From positions 1 to 64,000 of the forward strand of contig CACKIN010000002.1 of NCBI GenBank assembly GCA_902600205.1: DNA of 64,000 nucleotides, in the 5' to 3' direction. Origin of the DNA: an uncultured Pelagibacteraceae bacterium (GTDB lineage: Bacteria > Pseudomonadota > Alphaproteobacteria > Pelagibacterales > Pelagibacteraceae). The position numbers and the translations under genes are program-made. This document shows, in pieces, positions 19,668 to 29,444 of this stretch (position 1 is its first letter; each line of letters starts with the position of its first letter). The notes below the pieces were generated by a model. That model was not told where the DNA came from, searched no databases, and saw nothing but the letters and a program-made list of their open reading frames with translations.

Positions 19668-20819
19668 TTAAAGTTTTTTTATATCTTTATTGAAAAATGA
19701 ACTTATATCATTGATTAAAATATCTGGTTCCTCTAAAGCAGCAAAATGTCCACCGTTTGCAAATCTACTCCATCTTTTTATATTAAAAATTCTACTTACA
19801 TATGATTTTGGAGGCCATTCTAACATTTCTTTTGGAAAAATTGCTATTGCGGTAGGAACTTGTATTTTTTTAAAATTTTTTGGAAAAGATCTTCCACCTT
19901 CTTTTCTTCTTCCAAAATATATCCAAGAAGCAGTATTAAAACTTTTAGTTATTATATAAATCATTATATTTGATAATAGTTCATCTTTTGAAAATGTTTT
20001 TTCAATCCTACCCATTTTTAAATCTGACCAACCATGAAATTTTTCCAAAATCCATGCTGCTGTTCCTACAGGACTATCTATCATGGCATAAGATAAGGTT
20101 TGAGGTTTAGTAGCTTGTTGAGTTCTATATCCCTCTTGTGTTATTTGATCATGATTAAATTTTTTTTCCCATTTTTTTTCCTTAGTATTTTTTGGTCCTT
20201 TTGGATGTCTAAGTGGTAAGCAATTAATATGTATTCCTTTACAATTCTTTGAGCTATCAAGACCAATCCATCCGGCAATAGTTGCTCCCCAATCACCACC
20301 TTGTACAAAATAATTTTTATAGCCTAAGTTTTTAACCATAAATTTATTTAATATTTTTCCAATTTTTCTTGGGCCTAAGGCTTTTTTGATTTGAGATGAA
20401 AATCCAAATCCTGGTAAAGACGGAACAATTACATCAAATCCATCTTCAATTTTTCCTCCGTATTTTTCTGGGTGAGCTAGTCTTGGAATGATATCTAAAA
20501 ATTCAGTTATGCTTCCTGGCCATCCATGTAAAAGTAACAATGGTCTAGAATTAGGATTTTTACTTTTTTCAAAAATAAAATGTAAGTTTATATCTTCAAC
20601 CTTTGTTTTATAATTATTAAATGAATTAATTTTATTTTCAAATTTTTTCCAATTATACTTTGTAATCCAATATTTAGATATGCTCTTAAGATAGTTCAAA
20701 TTGGTTCCATACTCCCAACCATTCATATTTTGAGCAGCACTCCAAGGAAACTTACTTACTTTTTTATAAATTTCATTAAGTGTGCTTTTAGGCACACTTA
20801 TTTTATATTTTTTGATCAT
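19668..20819 (-). CDS. Epoxide hydrolase (alpha/beta fold, EHN domain)
   Basis: LLHGWPGSITEFLDIIPRL, VQGGDWGATIAGWIGLD, GGHFAALEEP. Confidence 0.88.
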   Translation of the reverse strand: MIKKYKISVPKSTLNEIYKKVSKFPWSAAQNMNGWEYGTNLNYLKSISKYWITKYNWKKFENKINSFNNYKTKVEDINLHFIFEKSKNPNSRPLLLLHGWPGSITEFLDIIPRLAHPEKYGGKIEDGFDVIVPSLPGFGFSSQIKKALGPRKIGKILNKFMVKNLGYKNYFVQGGDWGATIAGWIGLDSSKNCKGIHINCLPLRHPKGPKNTKEKKWEKKFNHDQITQEGYRTQQATKPQTLSYAMIDSPVGTAAWILEKFHGWSDLKMGRIEKTFSKDELLSNIMIYIITKSFNTASWIYFGRRKEGGRSFPKNFKKIQVPTAIAIFPKEMLEWPPKSYVSRIFNIKRWSRFANGGHFAALEEPDILINDISSFFNKDIKKL

Positions 20820-20822
20820 TAA

Positions 20823-22310
20823 CTAGTTATGACTTATCCAGATTGTTTTTGTTTGAAGAAACGAATTTAGAGCCTCAGTACCTTGATCTCTACTAAGAGA
20901 ACCTGATTGCTTGTAACCTCCAAATGGAGTTTTAATATCTCCCTCAGAAAAAGTGTTTACTGATACAGTTCCACAAGGCAAACTTTTTGCTAAATGAAAT
21001 GCTCTATTAATATCTTGAGTAAAAACACTAGCGTGTAATCCATACTTCGAATTACTTGCAATTTTCAATGCCTCTTCATCATTTTTAACTGTTAAAACAC
21101 CAAGCACTGGTCCAAAAATTTCCTCTTGAGCGATGGTCATATTTTCTTTTAATCCATCAAATAGTGTTGGTTTTGCATAAAACCCTTTTTGCTTTTTACT
21201 TGAAACCCCTCCAGACAAAAGTTTTGCTCCTTCATCTATACCTTTTTGGATATATCCATCAACAGTTTGTAAATGTCCTTTTGAAATCATAGACCCCATA
21301 TTTGATTTTAAATCTAACGGATCTCCTACTTTAAGTTTTTTAACTTTTTTTATAACTTTATCTAAAAATTCGTCTTTAACTTTTTTATGTACTATCTGTC
21401 TCATATTTGCTGAACAGTTTTGTCCACCATTCCAAAATGCAGAATTCATAGCATTATCAATTAAATCATCTGTAATTTTAGCATCTTCTAAAACTATAAA
21501 CGGACTTTTTCCTCCCATCTCTAATGCAACAGGTTTTAAATTACTTTCACTTGAATATTTTAAAAAATAACCACCGACTTCAGTTGAACCTGTAAATGAA
21601 ACTGCATCAACATCTTTATTTCGACCTAAAGCCTCACCAACATCACCATAACCAGGGAGAACATTCAAAACTCCATCTGGTATTCCAGCCTCTTTTCCAA
21701 TTTGAGCAACTCTAATAGCTGTTAGAGGCGTATCTTCTGCTGGTTTAATAATTACTGAACAACCAGCTGCAAGAGCTGGTGCCATTTTCCATACTGCCAT
21801 CATTAATGGAAAGTTCCAAGGAACAATTCCAGCAACAACTCCTATTGGCTCTTTAACAATTAAACTTGTAATGGAGGGTTCAGTTGGACCAACTTTCCCA
21901 AATACTTTATCAATTAATTCTCCATACCATTGAAAATGCATTGGTGCGTCATTTGCAACTTCATTAATGCAGTCTGCGATAAGTTTACCAGTATCTATAC
22001 ATTCTAAAACTGAATTTTCATCACCATGTTTTCTGAGTAATTCAGCAAATTTTAATAAAACCTCTTTTCTATGTTCAGGTGAACTTTTAGACCAAACTCC
22101 ACTATTAAAAGCTTTTCTTGAAACTTTCACTGCCAAATCAACATCTTTATGATTACATTTTGCAACAGCACAAAGCTTTTTACCTGTTGCTGGGTTGATT
22201 GTTTCAAATTTTTTACCATCAATAGCATTTACATATTTACCATTAATGAATGCTCTTCCTTCAAATTTGAGTTTATTGGCTATTGATTTATATTTATTAC
22301 CTGAGCTCAT
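20823..22310 (-). CDS. Aldehyde dehydrogenase
   Basis: PWNFPLMMAVWKMAPALAAG, SFTGSTEVGG, LEMGGKSPF, GQNCSANMR. Confidence 0.93.
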   Translation of the reverse strand: MSSGNKYKSIANKLKFEGRAFINGKYVNAIDGKKFETINPATGKKLCAVAKCNHKDVDLAVKVSRKAFNSGVWSKSSPEHRKEVLLKFAELLRKHGDENSVLECIDTGKLIADCINEVANDAPMHFQWYGELIDKVFGKVGPTEPSITSLIVKEPIGVVAGIVPWNFPLMMAVWKMAPALAAGCSVIIKPAEDTPLTAIRVAQIGKEAGIPDGVLNVLPGYGDVGEALGRNKDVDAVSFTGSTEVGGYFLKYSSESNLKPVALEMGGKSPFIVLEDAKITDDLIDNAMNSAFWNGGQNCSANMRQIVHKKVKDEFLDKVIKKVKKLKVGDPLDLKSNMGSMISKGHLQTVDGYIQKGIDEGAKLLSGGVSSKKQKGFYAKPTLFDGLKENMTIAQEEIFGPVLGVLTVKNDEEALKIASNSKYGLHASVFTQDINRAFHLAKSLPCGTVSVNTFSEGDIKTPFGGYKQSGSLSRDQGTEALNSFLQTKTIWISHN

Positions 22311-22521
22311 AAATTTCTTTCTATAAATTTAATTTTATTTTATTTCTTAATTTTAAATTTAAGGCACCTTTAGACTAAAATAAATAGATTAACTAATAAT
22401 AATTAATACAACTTTTGATTGCAAACCCATTTTGATAATAAAATTATCTTTTTTGTTTTACTTCGCTCTCGATTTGAATTTAAATATCAATAATTTAATT
22501 AAATTATAGGAGATAAATCAT

Positions 22522-23562
22522 ATGTTTATTAAAAAAATTTGTAAGACATTACTCACAGGTTTTGCGATTGCATTTTTTGCCCAAGCTGCTTATGCAGAGA
22601 TAACTCTAAAGCTCGGTACTACTGGTAGATTGGGTATGCCAATTGGTGACGCAATAGATCAGGCGTTAATACCAGCAATGGAGAAAGCATCTGGAGGTAA
22701 AATGAAAATTGAACCTCATTATCAAAGAAGCTTATGTGCAGAGCAAAAATGTGGTGAACAAGCCAACCAAGGACTTATTGCTTTGTGGACTAGTTCTACC
22801 GCAAACTATGGTAATTTTGGACCAGAGTTAGCAATTTTCGATTTACCATTTATTTTTAAATCACTTGAAGATGCGAAAAGAATATCAGACGAATGGTTAG
22901 CTGAAAGACAGTGTAAACTCGCTCTTGAAAATGCTGGTCATATTTGTCTTTCTGTATATTCAAGTGGTGGATTTAGACAGCTTGGAAATGCAACTAAACC
23001 TGTTCATGAACCAGATGATATGAAAGGACTTAAATGGAGAACTACTAAAAGTCCTGTTGAGTTCATGCTGGTTAAAAATTGGGGCGCAACACCAACACCT
23101 TATGACTGGAGTCAATTATATCAAGGTCTTCAATCAGGTGTAGTTGAAGGACAGTATGTTGCAAGTCCATGGCAGCATGTTGCAAAACTTCATGAAGTTG
23201 CAAAATATTTCACTGAGATCGGAGGAATGTGGTCTGGAAATATTTTAGCAATGGATGCTAAACAGTATAATGCATTGTCTGACCAACAAAGAAAATGGTT
23301 ACACGAAGCAGCTGATGCTTATGGAGAAAAAGTAAACGAGTTGGATAACGCTTGGATTAAAAATGGTGAAGATGCAATCAAAGCATCTGCTAAAGAGTGG
23401 TATGTACCAACGGAAGCGGAAATGACTAAGTGGAGAGCAGGTGCAATCGGTGCTTGGTTAGACGCTAAGGGTACTTTTGAACCAGAAGTAGCTAAAAGAG
23501 TACTTCTAGAACAAGGTATGGATGGATTTGTAGCTCAGTTAGAAGCAGCTGGAGCTCTATAA
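22522..23562 (+). CDS. TRAP transporter substrate-binding protein (DctP)
   Basis: Signal peptide; conserved LKWRTTKSPVEF arginine region; YQGLQSGVVEGQ. Confidence 0.9.
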   Translation: MFIKKICKTLLTGFAIAFFAQAAYAEITLKLGTTGRLGMPIGDAIDQALIPAMEKASGGKMKIEPHYQRSLCAEQKCGEQANQGLIALWTSSTANYGNFGPELAIFDLPFIFKSLEDAKRISDEWLAERQCKLALENAGHICLSVYSSGGFRQLGNATKPVHEPDDMKGLKWRTTKSPVEFMLVKNWGATPTPYDWSQLYQGLQSGVVEGQYVASPWQHVAKLHEVAKYFTEIGGMWSGNILAMDAKQYNALSDQQRKWLHEAADAYGEKVNELDNAWIKNGEDAIKASAKEWYVPTEAEMTKWRAGAIGAWLDAKGTFEPEVAKRVLLEQGMDGFVAQLEAAGAL

Positions 23563-23580
23563 ATCTTCAAAGAAAACTAT

Positions 23581-23623
23581 GTGAAGACCATTTAGTTCCA
23601 TTTTAGAATTAGATGGTCTTTAC
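23581..23623 (+). terminator. Intercistronic hairpin between dctP and dctM
   Basis: 18-bp stem including three G-U pairs (GTGAAGACCATTTAGTTC / GAATTAGATGGTCTTTAC), 7-nt loop, no U tract. Confidence 0.7.
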
Positions 23624-23652
23624 CTAAAAAAAATCATAACTTATAAATATCT

Positions 23653-24936
23653 ATGGAAAGTATTATTTTACTCGTAGTACTCCTTTTTCTAATTTTATTA
23701 GGAGCTCCTATTGGCTTTATTTTAATACTGATACCATTTGTTTATATTCTTCTCACAGATGCAGTTCCTCTTGTTTTAATTCCTAGTCAAATGTTTACCG
23801 CTATAGACTCTGTTCCATTGACCGCGATTGCATTCTTTATGTTGACGGGAGAATTAATGACAAGTGCAACTATTACAGACCGTTTAGTTGCTTTGAGCAG
23901 GGCGTTAATTGGGCGAATAAGAGGAGGGTTAGCTCAAGTAAATGTCCTTGTTAGTATGTTTTTTGCTGGCATGAATGGTTCTGTCGTAGCAGATACAGCT
24001 ACAGTGGGAGCATTAGTTTTACCTGCAATGAAGAAAGCAGGTTATCCTGCTGCATTTTCAGCTGCGGTTACAGGTGTAAGTTCCACTATAGGTGGGATTA
24101 TTCCACCTAGTATCATGATGATTGTGCTCGCAAACGCAACTGAGATTTCAATTGCATCTTTATTTGCAGCTGGGATTGTTCCAGGCATTTTGATTGGTGT
24201 TGTGATAATGGTAATCAATCATTACTTTGCAATTAAATATAACTTTGAGCGTAGCGATGAACCATTCTCAGTTCGTAGAGCTGGTAAAGAATTATATCGC
24301 TCTTCATTTGCTCTTTTAATACCTTTAGTATTGGTAGGTTCAGTAATGGGAGGTGTTGCATCGGTTGTTGAGGCTGGAGCTATCACTGCTTTGGTTGCTT
24401 TATTTACGGGTGTATTTGTTTATCGAACTATTAAATGGAAAGATTGCACAGGTGCTTTCCGTAGAGCGTTTCGTAATTCAGCAATGGTTTTTATTATCAT
24501 AGCTGCTTCAGGACCTTTTAGTTGGTTACTTACTTCTCTTGGTGCAATTGGTGACCTCGAAACGTGGCTTTTAGGATTAGCAGACTCTCCTATATTATTT
24601 ATTTTGGCTTTGATATTATTCATTTTTCTTCTTGGAACGGTAATGGACTCTGCGGTTAACATTATCATTGTTGGTCCAGTATTAGTGAATGTTATGTCTC
24701 AAGCCGGCTTTCCGGAGGTGCAAGCAGCTATGGTTGTAATAGTTGGATTCTTAATAGGGTCAGTAACACCACCAGTTGGTGTTGCTTACTTTACATCTGC
24801 AACAATAGCACAAGTCCGTCTTGAAAAGGTTGCTATCGCTTTAATTCCTTATCTGATTGGATTGTTTTTACTTTTATTTTTTATTCTTATTGTACCAGAA
24901 TTAACTATGTTTCTTCCAAACCTATTGAGTAATTAA
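23653..24936 (+). CDS. TRAP transporter large permease (DctM)
   Basis: AGMNGSVVADTATVGALVLPAMKKAGYPAAFSAAVTG; GSVTPPVGVAYF. Confidence 0.93.
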   Translation: MESIILLVVLLFLILLGAPIGFILILIPFVYILLTDAVPLVLIPSQMFTAIDSVPLTAIAFFMLTGELMTSATITDRLVALSRALIGRIRGGLAQVNVLVSMFFAGMNGSVVADTATVGALVLPAMKKAGYPAAFSAAVTGVSSTIGGIIPPSIMMIVLANATEISIASLFAAGIVPGILIGVVIMVINHYFAIKYNFERSDEPFSVRRAGKELYRSSFALLIPLVLVGSVMGGVASVVEAGAITALVALFTGVFVYRTIKWKDCTGAFRRAFRNSAMVFIIIAASGPFSWLLTSLGAIGDLETWLLGLADSPILFILALILFIFLLGTVMDSAVNIIIVGPVLVNVMSQAGFPEVQAAMVVIVGFLIGSVTPPVGVAYFTSATIAQVRLEKVAIALIPYLIGLFLLLFFILIVPELTMFLPNLLSN

Positions 24937-24940
24937 TGAA

Positions 24941-25450
24941 ATGTTAAAATTTTTGAACAGCATAGATCGTTTTATCCACCGGATGTTGGAAGCTATGTGC
25001 TCACTCTTGTTAGCTGCTATGGTTGCTTTCACTCTTTATAATGTAACAATGCGATATGTTTTTAACAACCCTCCTGTTTGGGGGGATTTGCTAACAGTGT
25101 TAAGTAATATTTGGTTAATGTTTATAGCACTTTCTTTAACAGCACGAGACAATGAACATGTAGCTTTAAACTTAATTTATGAAAAATTACCAGAAAGAGT
25201 TTCTTTATACATCCGCCAGTTCTGGAAAATTATGATTATGATAATTGGTGTTGTCTTAATTATTTATGGAATTGAACTTGTAGAGGGTATGCGAGGGAAG
25301 TACTGGGAAATGTGGTATTTTGAAATTAGTATGCAAGGTATTGAGTTCAAACCAAATTACATGCCTAAAAAATATGCAGTTGCTATCCTACCATTAGCTG
25401 GTTTTTTGACGACCATTGGTGCTGCTATTGGTTTTTTCAAAAAGGTCTAG
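24941..25450 (+). CDS. TRAP transporter small permease (DctQ)
   Basis: 169 aa, four TM; VTMRYVFNNPPVWGDLL. Confidence 0.9.
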   Translation: MLKFLNSIDRFIHRMLEAMCSLLLAAMVAFTLYNVTMRYVFNNPPVWGDLLTVLSNIWLMFIALSLTARDNEHVALNLIYEKLPERVSLYIRQFWKIMIMIIGVVLIIYGIELVEGMRGKYWEMWYFEISMQGIEFKPNYMPKKYAVAILPLAGFLTTIGAAIGFFKKV

Positions 25451-25467
25451 TTCAAAAAGTTTTAATT

Positions 25468-27393
25468 TTAGCCTTTGCCTCTCCAAGGTATTGTTCTATC
25501 TATTATTTTTCTTAAAGTTACATCAAACAATAGACCAAGCATACCCATTATAAATATTGTTATCCAAATTACTTCATATTGAAAATATTTTTTTGCAACA
25601 TTTTCAACAAAACCAATACCCGTTGTTCCAGCTAAAAATTCTGCTGCAACTAAAGTTCCCCAACACATTCCAACAGCGACTCTTATTCCAGTAAGAATTT
25701 CAGGTAAAGAATTTGGAAATATAACATGTCTAAGTATTTGTCTTTTTGATGCCCCAAGTGAATGTGCGGCATGAATTTTAGAAAGTTGTGTTCCAGATGC
25801 TCCAGCTCTAGCTGATATAATCATAATTGATAATGAAACCATAAATAATAAAAATACTTTACCTGTATTATCAATTCCAAGAACAGAAATGATTAAAGGT
25901 GCCCAAGCTAATGGTGGTACAGGTCTGTATAGTTCGATTAAAGGATCAAAGAAACCTTTGGCAAATCTATTTAGTCCCATGAATAAACCCAATGGCACTC
26001 CAATGATTATTCCAAACACTAATCCTAAAAATACTCTTAAGAAAGAGTCCCAGATATGACCATAAGGAACAGGTATCTTAAATAATTTAAAATCACCTGT
26101 TACAATTTTTAATACTTTTCCTTTAAAGTTTTCTTTAACAATACCTTCACTTGTGTGAACAGGATATTCACCAGGTAAAATATCAGCAATCCAATCTGGT
26201 AAAATAAATCCAATAATTGAGCTTACATCTATCATTTCTATCCAAAGAAGAGGGATATTTTTGTAACCTACGCTTGGTTTAGACATTAATATAAATTTAT
26301 TAAATGTATCTGAAGGTTTGGGTAACCATCTTCCTGATCCTTGTTCAGAACAACTTGGTCCACTAGCAACAATTGTCCCAGCTGGAAATAAAAGAATATC
26401 AATTAATCTTAGACCAGCTTGCTCACTTTCTTGGAGATTATCAAATTCAATAATTGCATTTTGCATTTCATTTAGAGCATTAGGTGGATAAATACTTGCA
26501 AACTCTATTCTTCTTGCAATTTTGACAATATTTTTAGCATAGTCGGACGCAATTTCTTCAGAGTCATTTAAATTTTTTCTATAAACTTTGACCTCATCTT
26601 TTAATTGTTTTATAGATTTTTTGAATTGTGGATTGTGATTTCTTAATTTAAAAAATTTATCATTTATGATTTTAAGTTCTTCAGCTGCAGCTTGAAATTT
26701 CAATCCTTTGGCTGTTTCAGCAACAAATGGGACCTCTATAGTATTTTCTATTGATCCTGTTCCAGATTTTACTGTAATTATACCCCATTCACCTTGTTCT
26801 GAAATTGCTTTAAATCTATCATTTTTTTGATCATTAGTTTCAAATGGATAATCTTGCTTTTTAAAATTAGAACTTAAAAGTCTGATTTCTTTAGTCATCT
26901 CATCAATTTTTATTTTTGTATCTATTTCAATTAAATCTTCATTTGTTAAAAGAGGTATTAATTGTTTAGTCTTGTTTATAAATCTAACTAAAATTGTTTT
27001 TTGTTGACTACTTAGATCTTTAGAATTCTGTATTTCAGATGTAATTTTTTTTAGATTTTTGTTCTCGATTTTAATAATTGATGTACTTTTAAATTCTCTT
27101 TCTTCGATAGGAAATTGATATTTTAATCCTAATAACGATTCATTAATTTTTGCAACTTGACATAATTCATTTGCAGATTTTGGATAAAATCCTTTTGCAA
27201 TATCCCATGAATAATAAAGCCAAACTAATAATATTGCAGCACTACCAACAATAACCCAATGGGTCCCTCCCTTAGCTCTTTCTGGATTACCAAATACTGC
27301 ATCAACTTTTTCAGTTTGAATAAGTCTTCTTCCGTAAAGTATACATCCAATAATAGATACAAAAATTAGTATTGTTAATATTTGAGTTAACAT
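25468..27393 (-). CDS. tauC: Taurine/sulfonate-type ABC permease with large N-terminal periplasmic domain
   Basis: C-terminal SsuC/TauC-like permease (HSLGASKRQILRHVIFPNSLPEILTGIRVAVG); 641 aa with long soluble region before it. Confidence 0.8.
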   Translation of the reverse strand: MLTQILTILIFVSIIGCILYGRRLIQTEKVDAVFGNPERAKGGTHWVIVGSAAILLVWLYYSWDIAKGFYPKSANELCQVAKINESLLGLKYQFPIEEREFKSTSIIKIENKNLKKITSEIQNSKDLSSQQKTILVRFINKTKQLIPLLTNEDLIEIDTKIKIDEMTKEIRLLSSNFKKQDYPFETNDQKNDRFKAISEQGEWGIITVKSGTGSIENTIEVPFVAETAKGLKFQAAAEELKIINDKFFKLRNHNPQFKKSIKQLKDEVKVYRKNLNDSEEIASDYAKNIVKIARRIEFASIYPPNALNEMQNAIIEFDNLQESEQAGLRLIDILLFPAGTIVASGPSCSEQGSGRWLPKPSDTFNKFILMSKPSVGYKNIPLLWIEMIDVSSIIGFILPDWIADILPGEYPVHTSEGIVKENFKGKVLKIVTGDFKLFKIPVPYGHIWDSFLRVFLGLVFGIIIGVPLGLFMGLNRFAKGFFDPLIELYRPVPPLAWAPLIISVLGIDNTGKVFLLFMVSLSIMIISARAGASGTQLSKIHAAHSLGASKRQILRHVIFPNSLPEILTGIRVAVGMCWGTLVAAEFLAGTTGIGFVENVAKKYFQYEVIWITIFIMGMLGLLFDVTLRKIIDRTIPWRGKG

Positions 27394-28191
27394 TTAATTT
27401 TCTTTCCCCATTATTTCTTCCTCCATGTTCCAAATCATGGATAATATTTCCTCACGTTTAGATGAAAATTCTTTATTCTTTTTAATTTCTCTTAAGTCCT
27501 CTTTTAAACCCATTTCTGCAAAAGGAAGATTGTACTCTTTATGTATCCTGCCTGGTCTTGGCGCCATTACATATAATCTTTCACCAAGCAGCAATGCCTC
27601 CTCTACTGAGTGAGTAATTAAAATAATTGTTTTGCCTGTTTCTTTCCAAATCTTAAGAACTAAAGATTGCATTTTTTCTCTTGTTAAAGCATCAAGAGCA
27701 CCTAATGGCTCGTCCATTAATATTAAATCTGGATTATTTATCAGACATCTTGCAAGTGCAACTCTCTGCTGCATTCCTCCTGATAATTGGTACGTAGGAG
27801 TGTTACCAAAACCTTTTAATCCAACAATTTCTAGCCATTCATCAACTTTTTTAGCTGTTTTAATAGGATCTTCTTTTTTCATTCTAAGTCCAAAATCAAC
27901 ATTTTCAGCAACAGTTAACCATTCAAATAAAGCTCCCTGTTGAAATACCATTCCTCGTTCTACACCAGGACCATTAATTTCATTTCCACCAAGAACAATA
28001 GAGCCAGATGTTGGTCTTAAAAATCCTGCTGCTATATTTAAAAGTGTAGTTTTCCCACATCCTGAAGGTCCTAGGACTGTAAGTAGTTCACCTTTTTTAA
28101 GAGTGAAACTTACATCTTTTAATGCATGAACAGTTTCTCCCTTAGGTGTTTTAAAGATCATATTTAGATCTTGAGAAACTAAATCACTCAT
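27394..28191 (-). CDS. tauB: Taurine/sulfonate-type ABC transporter ATPase
   Basis: GPSGCGKTTLLNIAAGFLRP, LSGGMQQRVALARCL, LLGERLYVMAPRPGRI. Confidence 0.88.
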   Translation of the reverse strand: MSDLVSQDLNMIFKTPKGETVHALKDVSFTLKKGELLTVLGPSGCGKTTLLNIAAGFLRPTSGSIVLGGNEINGPGVERGMVFQQGALFEWLTVAENVDFGLRMKKEDPIKTAKKVDEWLEIVGLKGFGNTPTYQLSGGMQQRVALARCLINNPDLILMDEPLGALDALTREKMQSLVLKIWKETGKTIILITHSVEEALLLGERLYVMAPRPGRIHKEYNLPFAEMGLKEDLREIKKNKEFSSKREEILSMIWNMEEEIMGKEN

Positions 28192-28224
28192 AAGATAACT
28201 TTATATAAAAATTTTATTAAAAAA

Positions 28225-28254
28225 AATAGGCGCTAATTTTGGTTAGCGCCTATT
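28225..28254 (-). terminator. Rho-independent-type terminator/attenuator between tauA and tauB
   Basis: Perfect 12-bp stem AATAGGCGCTAA/TTAGCGCCTATT followed by U tract on the minus strand. Confidence 0.85.
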
Positions 28255-28274
28255 AAATATTTTTACTCTTTAAA

Positions 28275-29216
28275 TTATAAAGGTAAGAAACTTGTATCTA
28301 CATTTCCACCTGGAGTTCCCATTCCTTTTAAGAATGCATCAAGGTTTCCACTTTCCATAGATTGTTTAGTTTCTTCTGGAGTTAAGAATTTAAATCCACT
28401 TAAAGTTTCTTTCATATCTGCAACTTTCATTTCAGAAGCTTTAGACATAGCATTCATGTCACTCTTACCTGCTCTGTATCTGTCATTTGCTTCATGAGTT
28501 ACTTCTATAAAAGTTCTTAACATTCCAGGATTTTCCTTCATAAATTTATCAGTTACTGAAGTAATATCTATTCCTAGAATTCCAGCTGCTCTTGCTTCAT
28601 CTACTGTTAGTAGTCTTGAACCTACAGCTACTGCTGCTTTAATAGAGTTACCACCAAATAAACATGCCATTACAACATCACCACTTACTAATGCAGCAGC
28701 ACCTTCTTCAGGATCCATTTGAATTATATCCATTTTACTTCTGTCAGCTCCAACTACTTTCATACTTTCATCAAATACATATTCAGCCATTGTTCCTAAT
28801 GGAACTGCAACTTTTTTACCTTCCAATTCAGTTGCATTAGCCTTTGTAATTCCAGAAGCGTTAGATGTAACACAAGTAGTTCCGCCCATTCCGTATTCCA
28901 TAGCAATATCAACTAACTTGATAGGTGCATTAGATTTTACAGCATTAATAAAAGGCACTAGACCTTGTGAATAAGATATATCAATGTCTCCTGCTAGCAT
29001 TGCATCTGTCATTGCTCCACCATTTGTGAAGTTTGTCCATTTTACTGGAACTCCAAGAGCTTTAGCAAAATTCTTTTTTTGCATGTCCTCTAGATTCGGA
29101 CTAGGCCATTCTAGAAAGTATGCAACCCTAACTTCATTTGCAGCAGCATTAGCAGCTGAAATTGATAGATTGAGAGCAAATAAACTTCCTAAAATAAAAC
29201 TAATTATTTTCTTCAT
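28275..29216 (-). CDS. tauA: Taurine-type ABC transporter substrate-binding protein
   Basis: Signal peptide; VAYFLEWPSPN...GDIDISYSQGLVPFINAV...VPLGTMAEYVF. Confidence 0.83.
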   Translation of the reverse strand: MKKIISFILGSLFALNLSISAANAAANEVRVAYFLEWPSPNLEDMQKKNFAKALGVPVKWTNFTNGGAMTDAMLAGDIDISYSQGLVPFINAVKSNAPIKLVDIAMEYGMGGTTCVTSNASGITKANATELEGKKVAVPLGTMAEYVFDESMKVVGADRSKMDIIQMDPEEGAAALVSGDVVMACLFGGNSIKAAVAVGSRLLTVDEARAAGILGIDITSVTDKFMKENPGMLRTFIEVTHEANDRYRAGKSDMNAMSKASEMKVADMKETLSGFKFLTPEETKQSMESGNLDAFLKGMGTPGGNVDTSFLPL

Positions 29217-29444
29217 TTTATCTCCTTAATTAAATTTAATTAGCGTCATTTAAGTTCAATTTTGAATATAAGTAAATGAAATTTGTAGTCATCATAGCTA
29301 CAGGTAAATAAAGATGTCTAAAATGGGTTCAATTTTAGGTTGTATCTCATATCACCTTATTACATATTAAATGTGCGCATTAATTATTTTCTATTTTTTT
29401 AAATTAGTCTATGAGAGAGTATAATTAACAATTTTAAAATATTT

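Noticed and set aside
27632-27943. 103-aa plus-strand ORF opposite tauB
   Set aside because: Antisense of conserved ATPase motifs (CCIPPDNWYVG-type reverse of LSGGMQQR)
29217-29444. TTCAATTTTGAA near-palindrome as a TauR-type operator between tauA and the aminotransferase
   Set aside because: Short and AT-rich; expected by chance in this genome and not matched to a known motif
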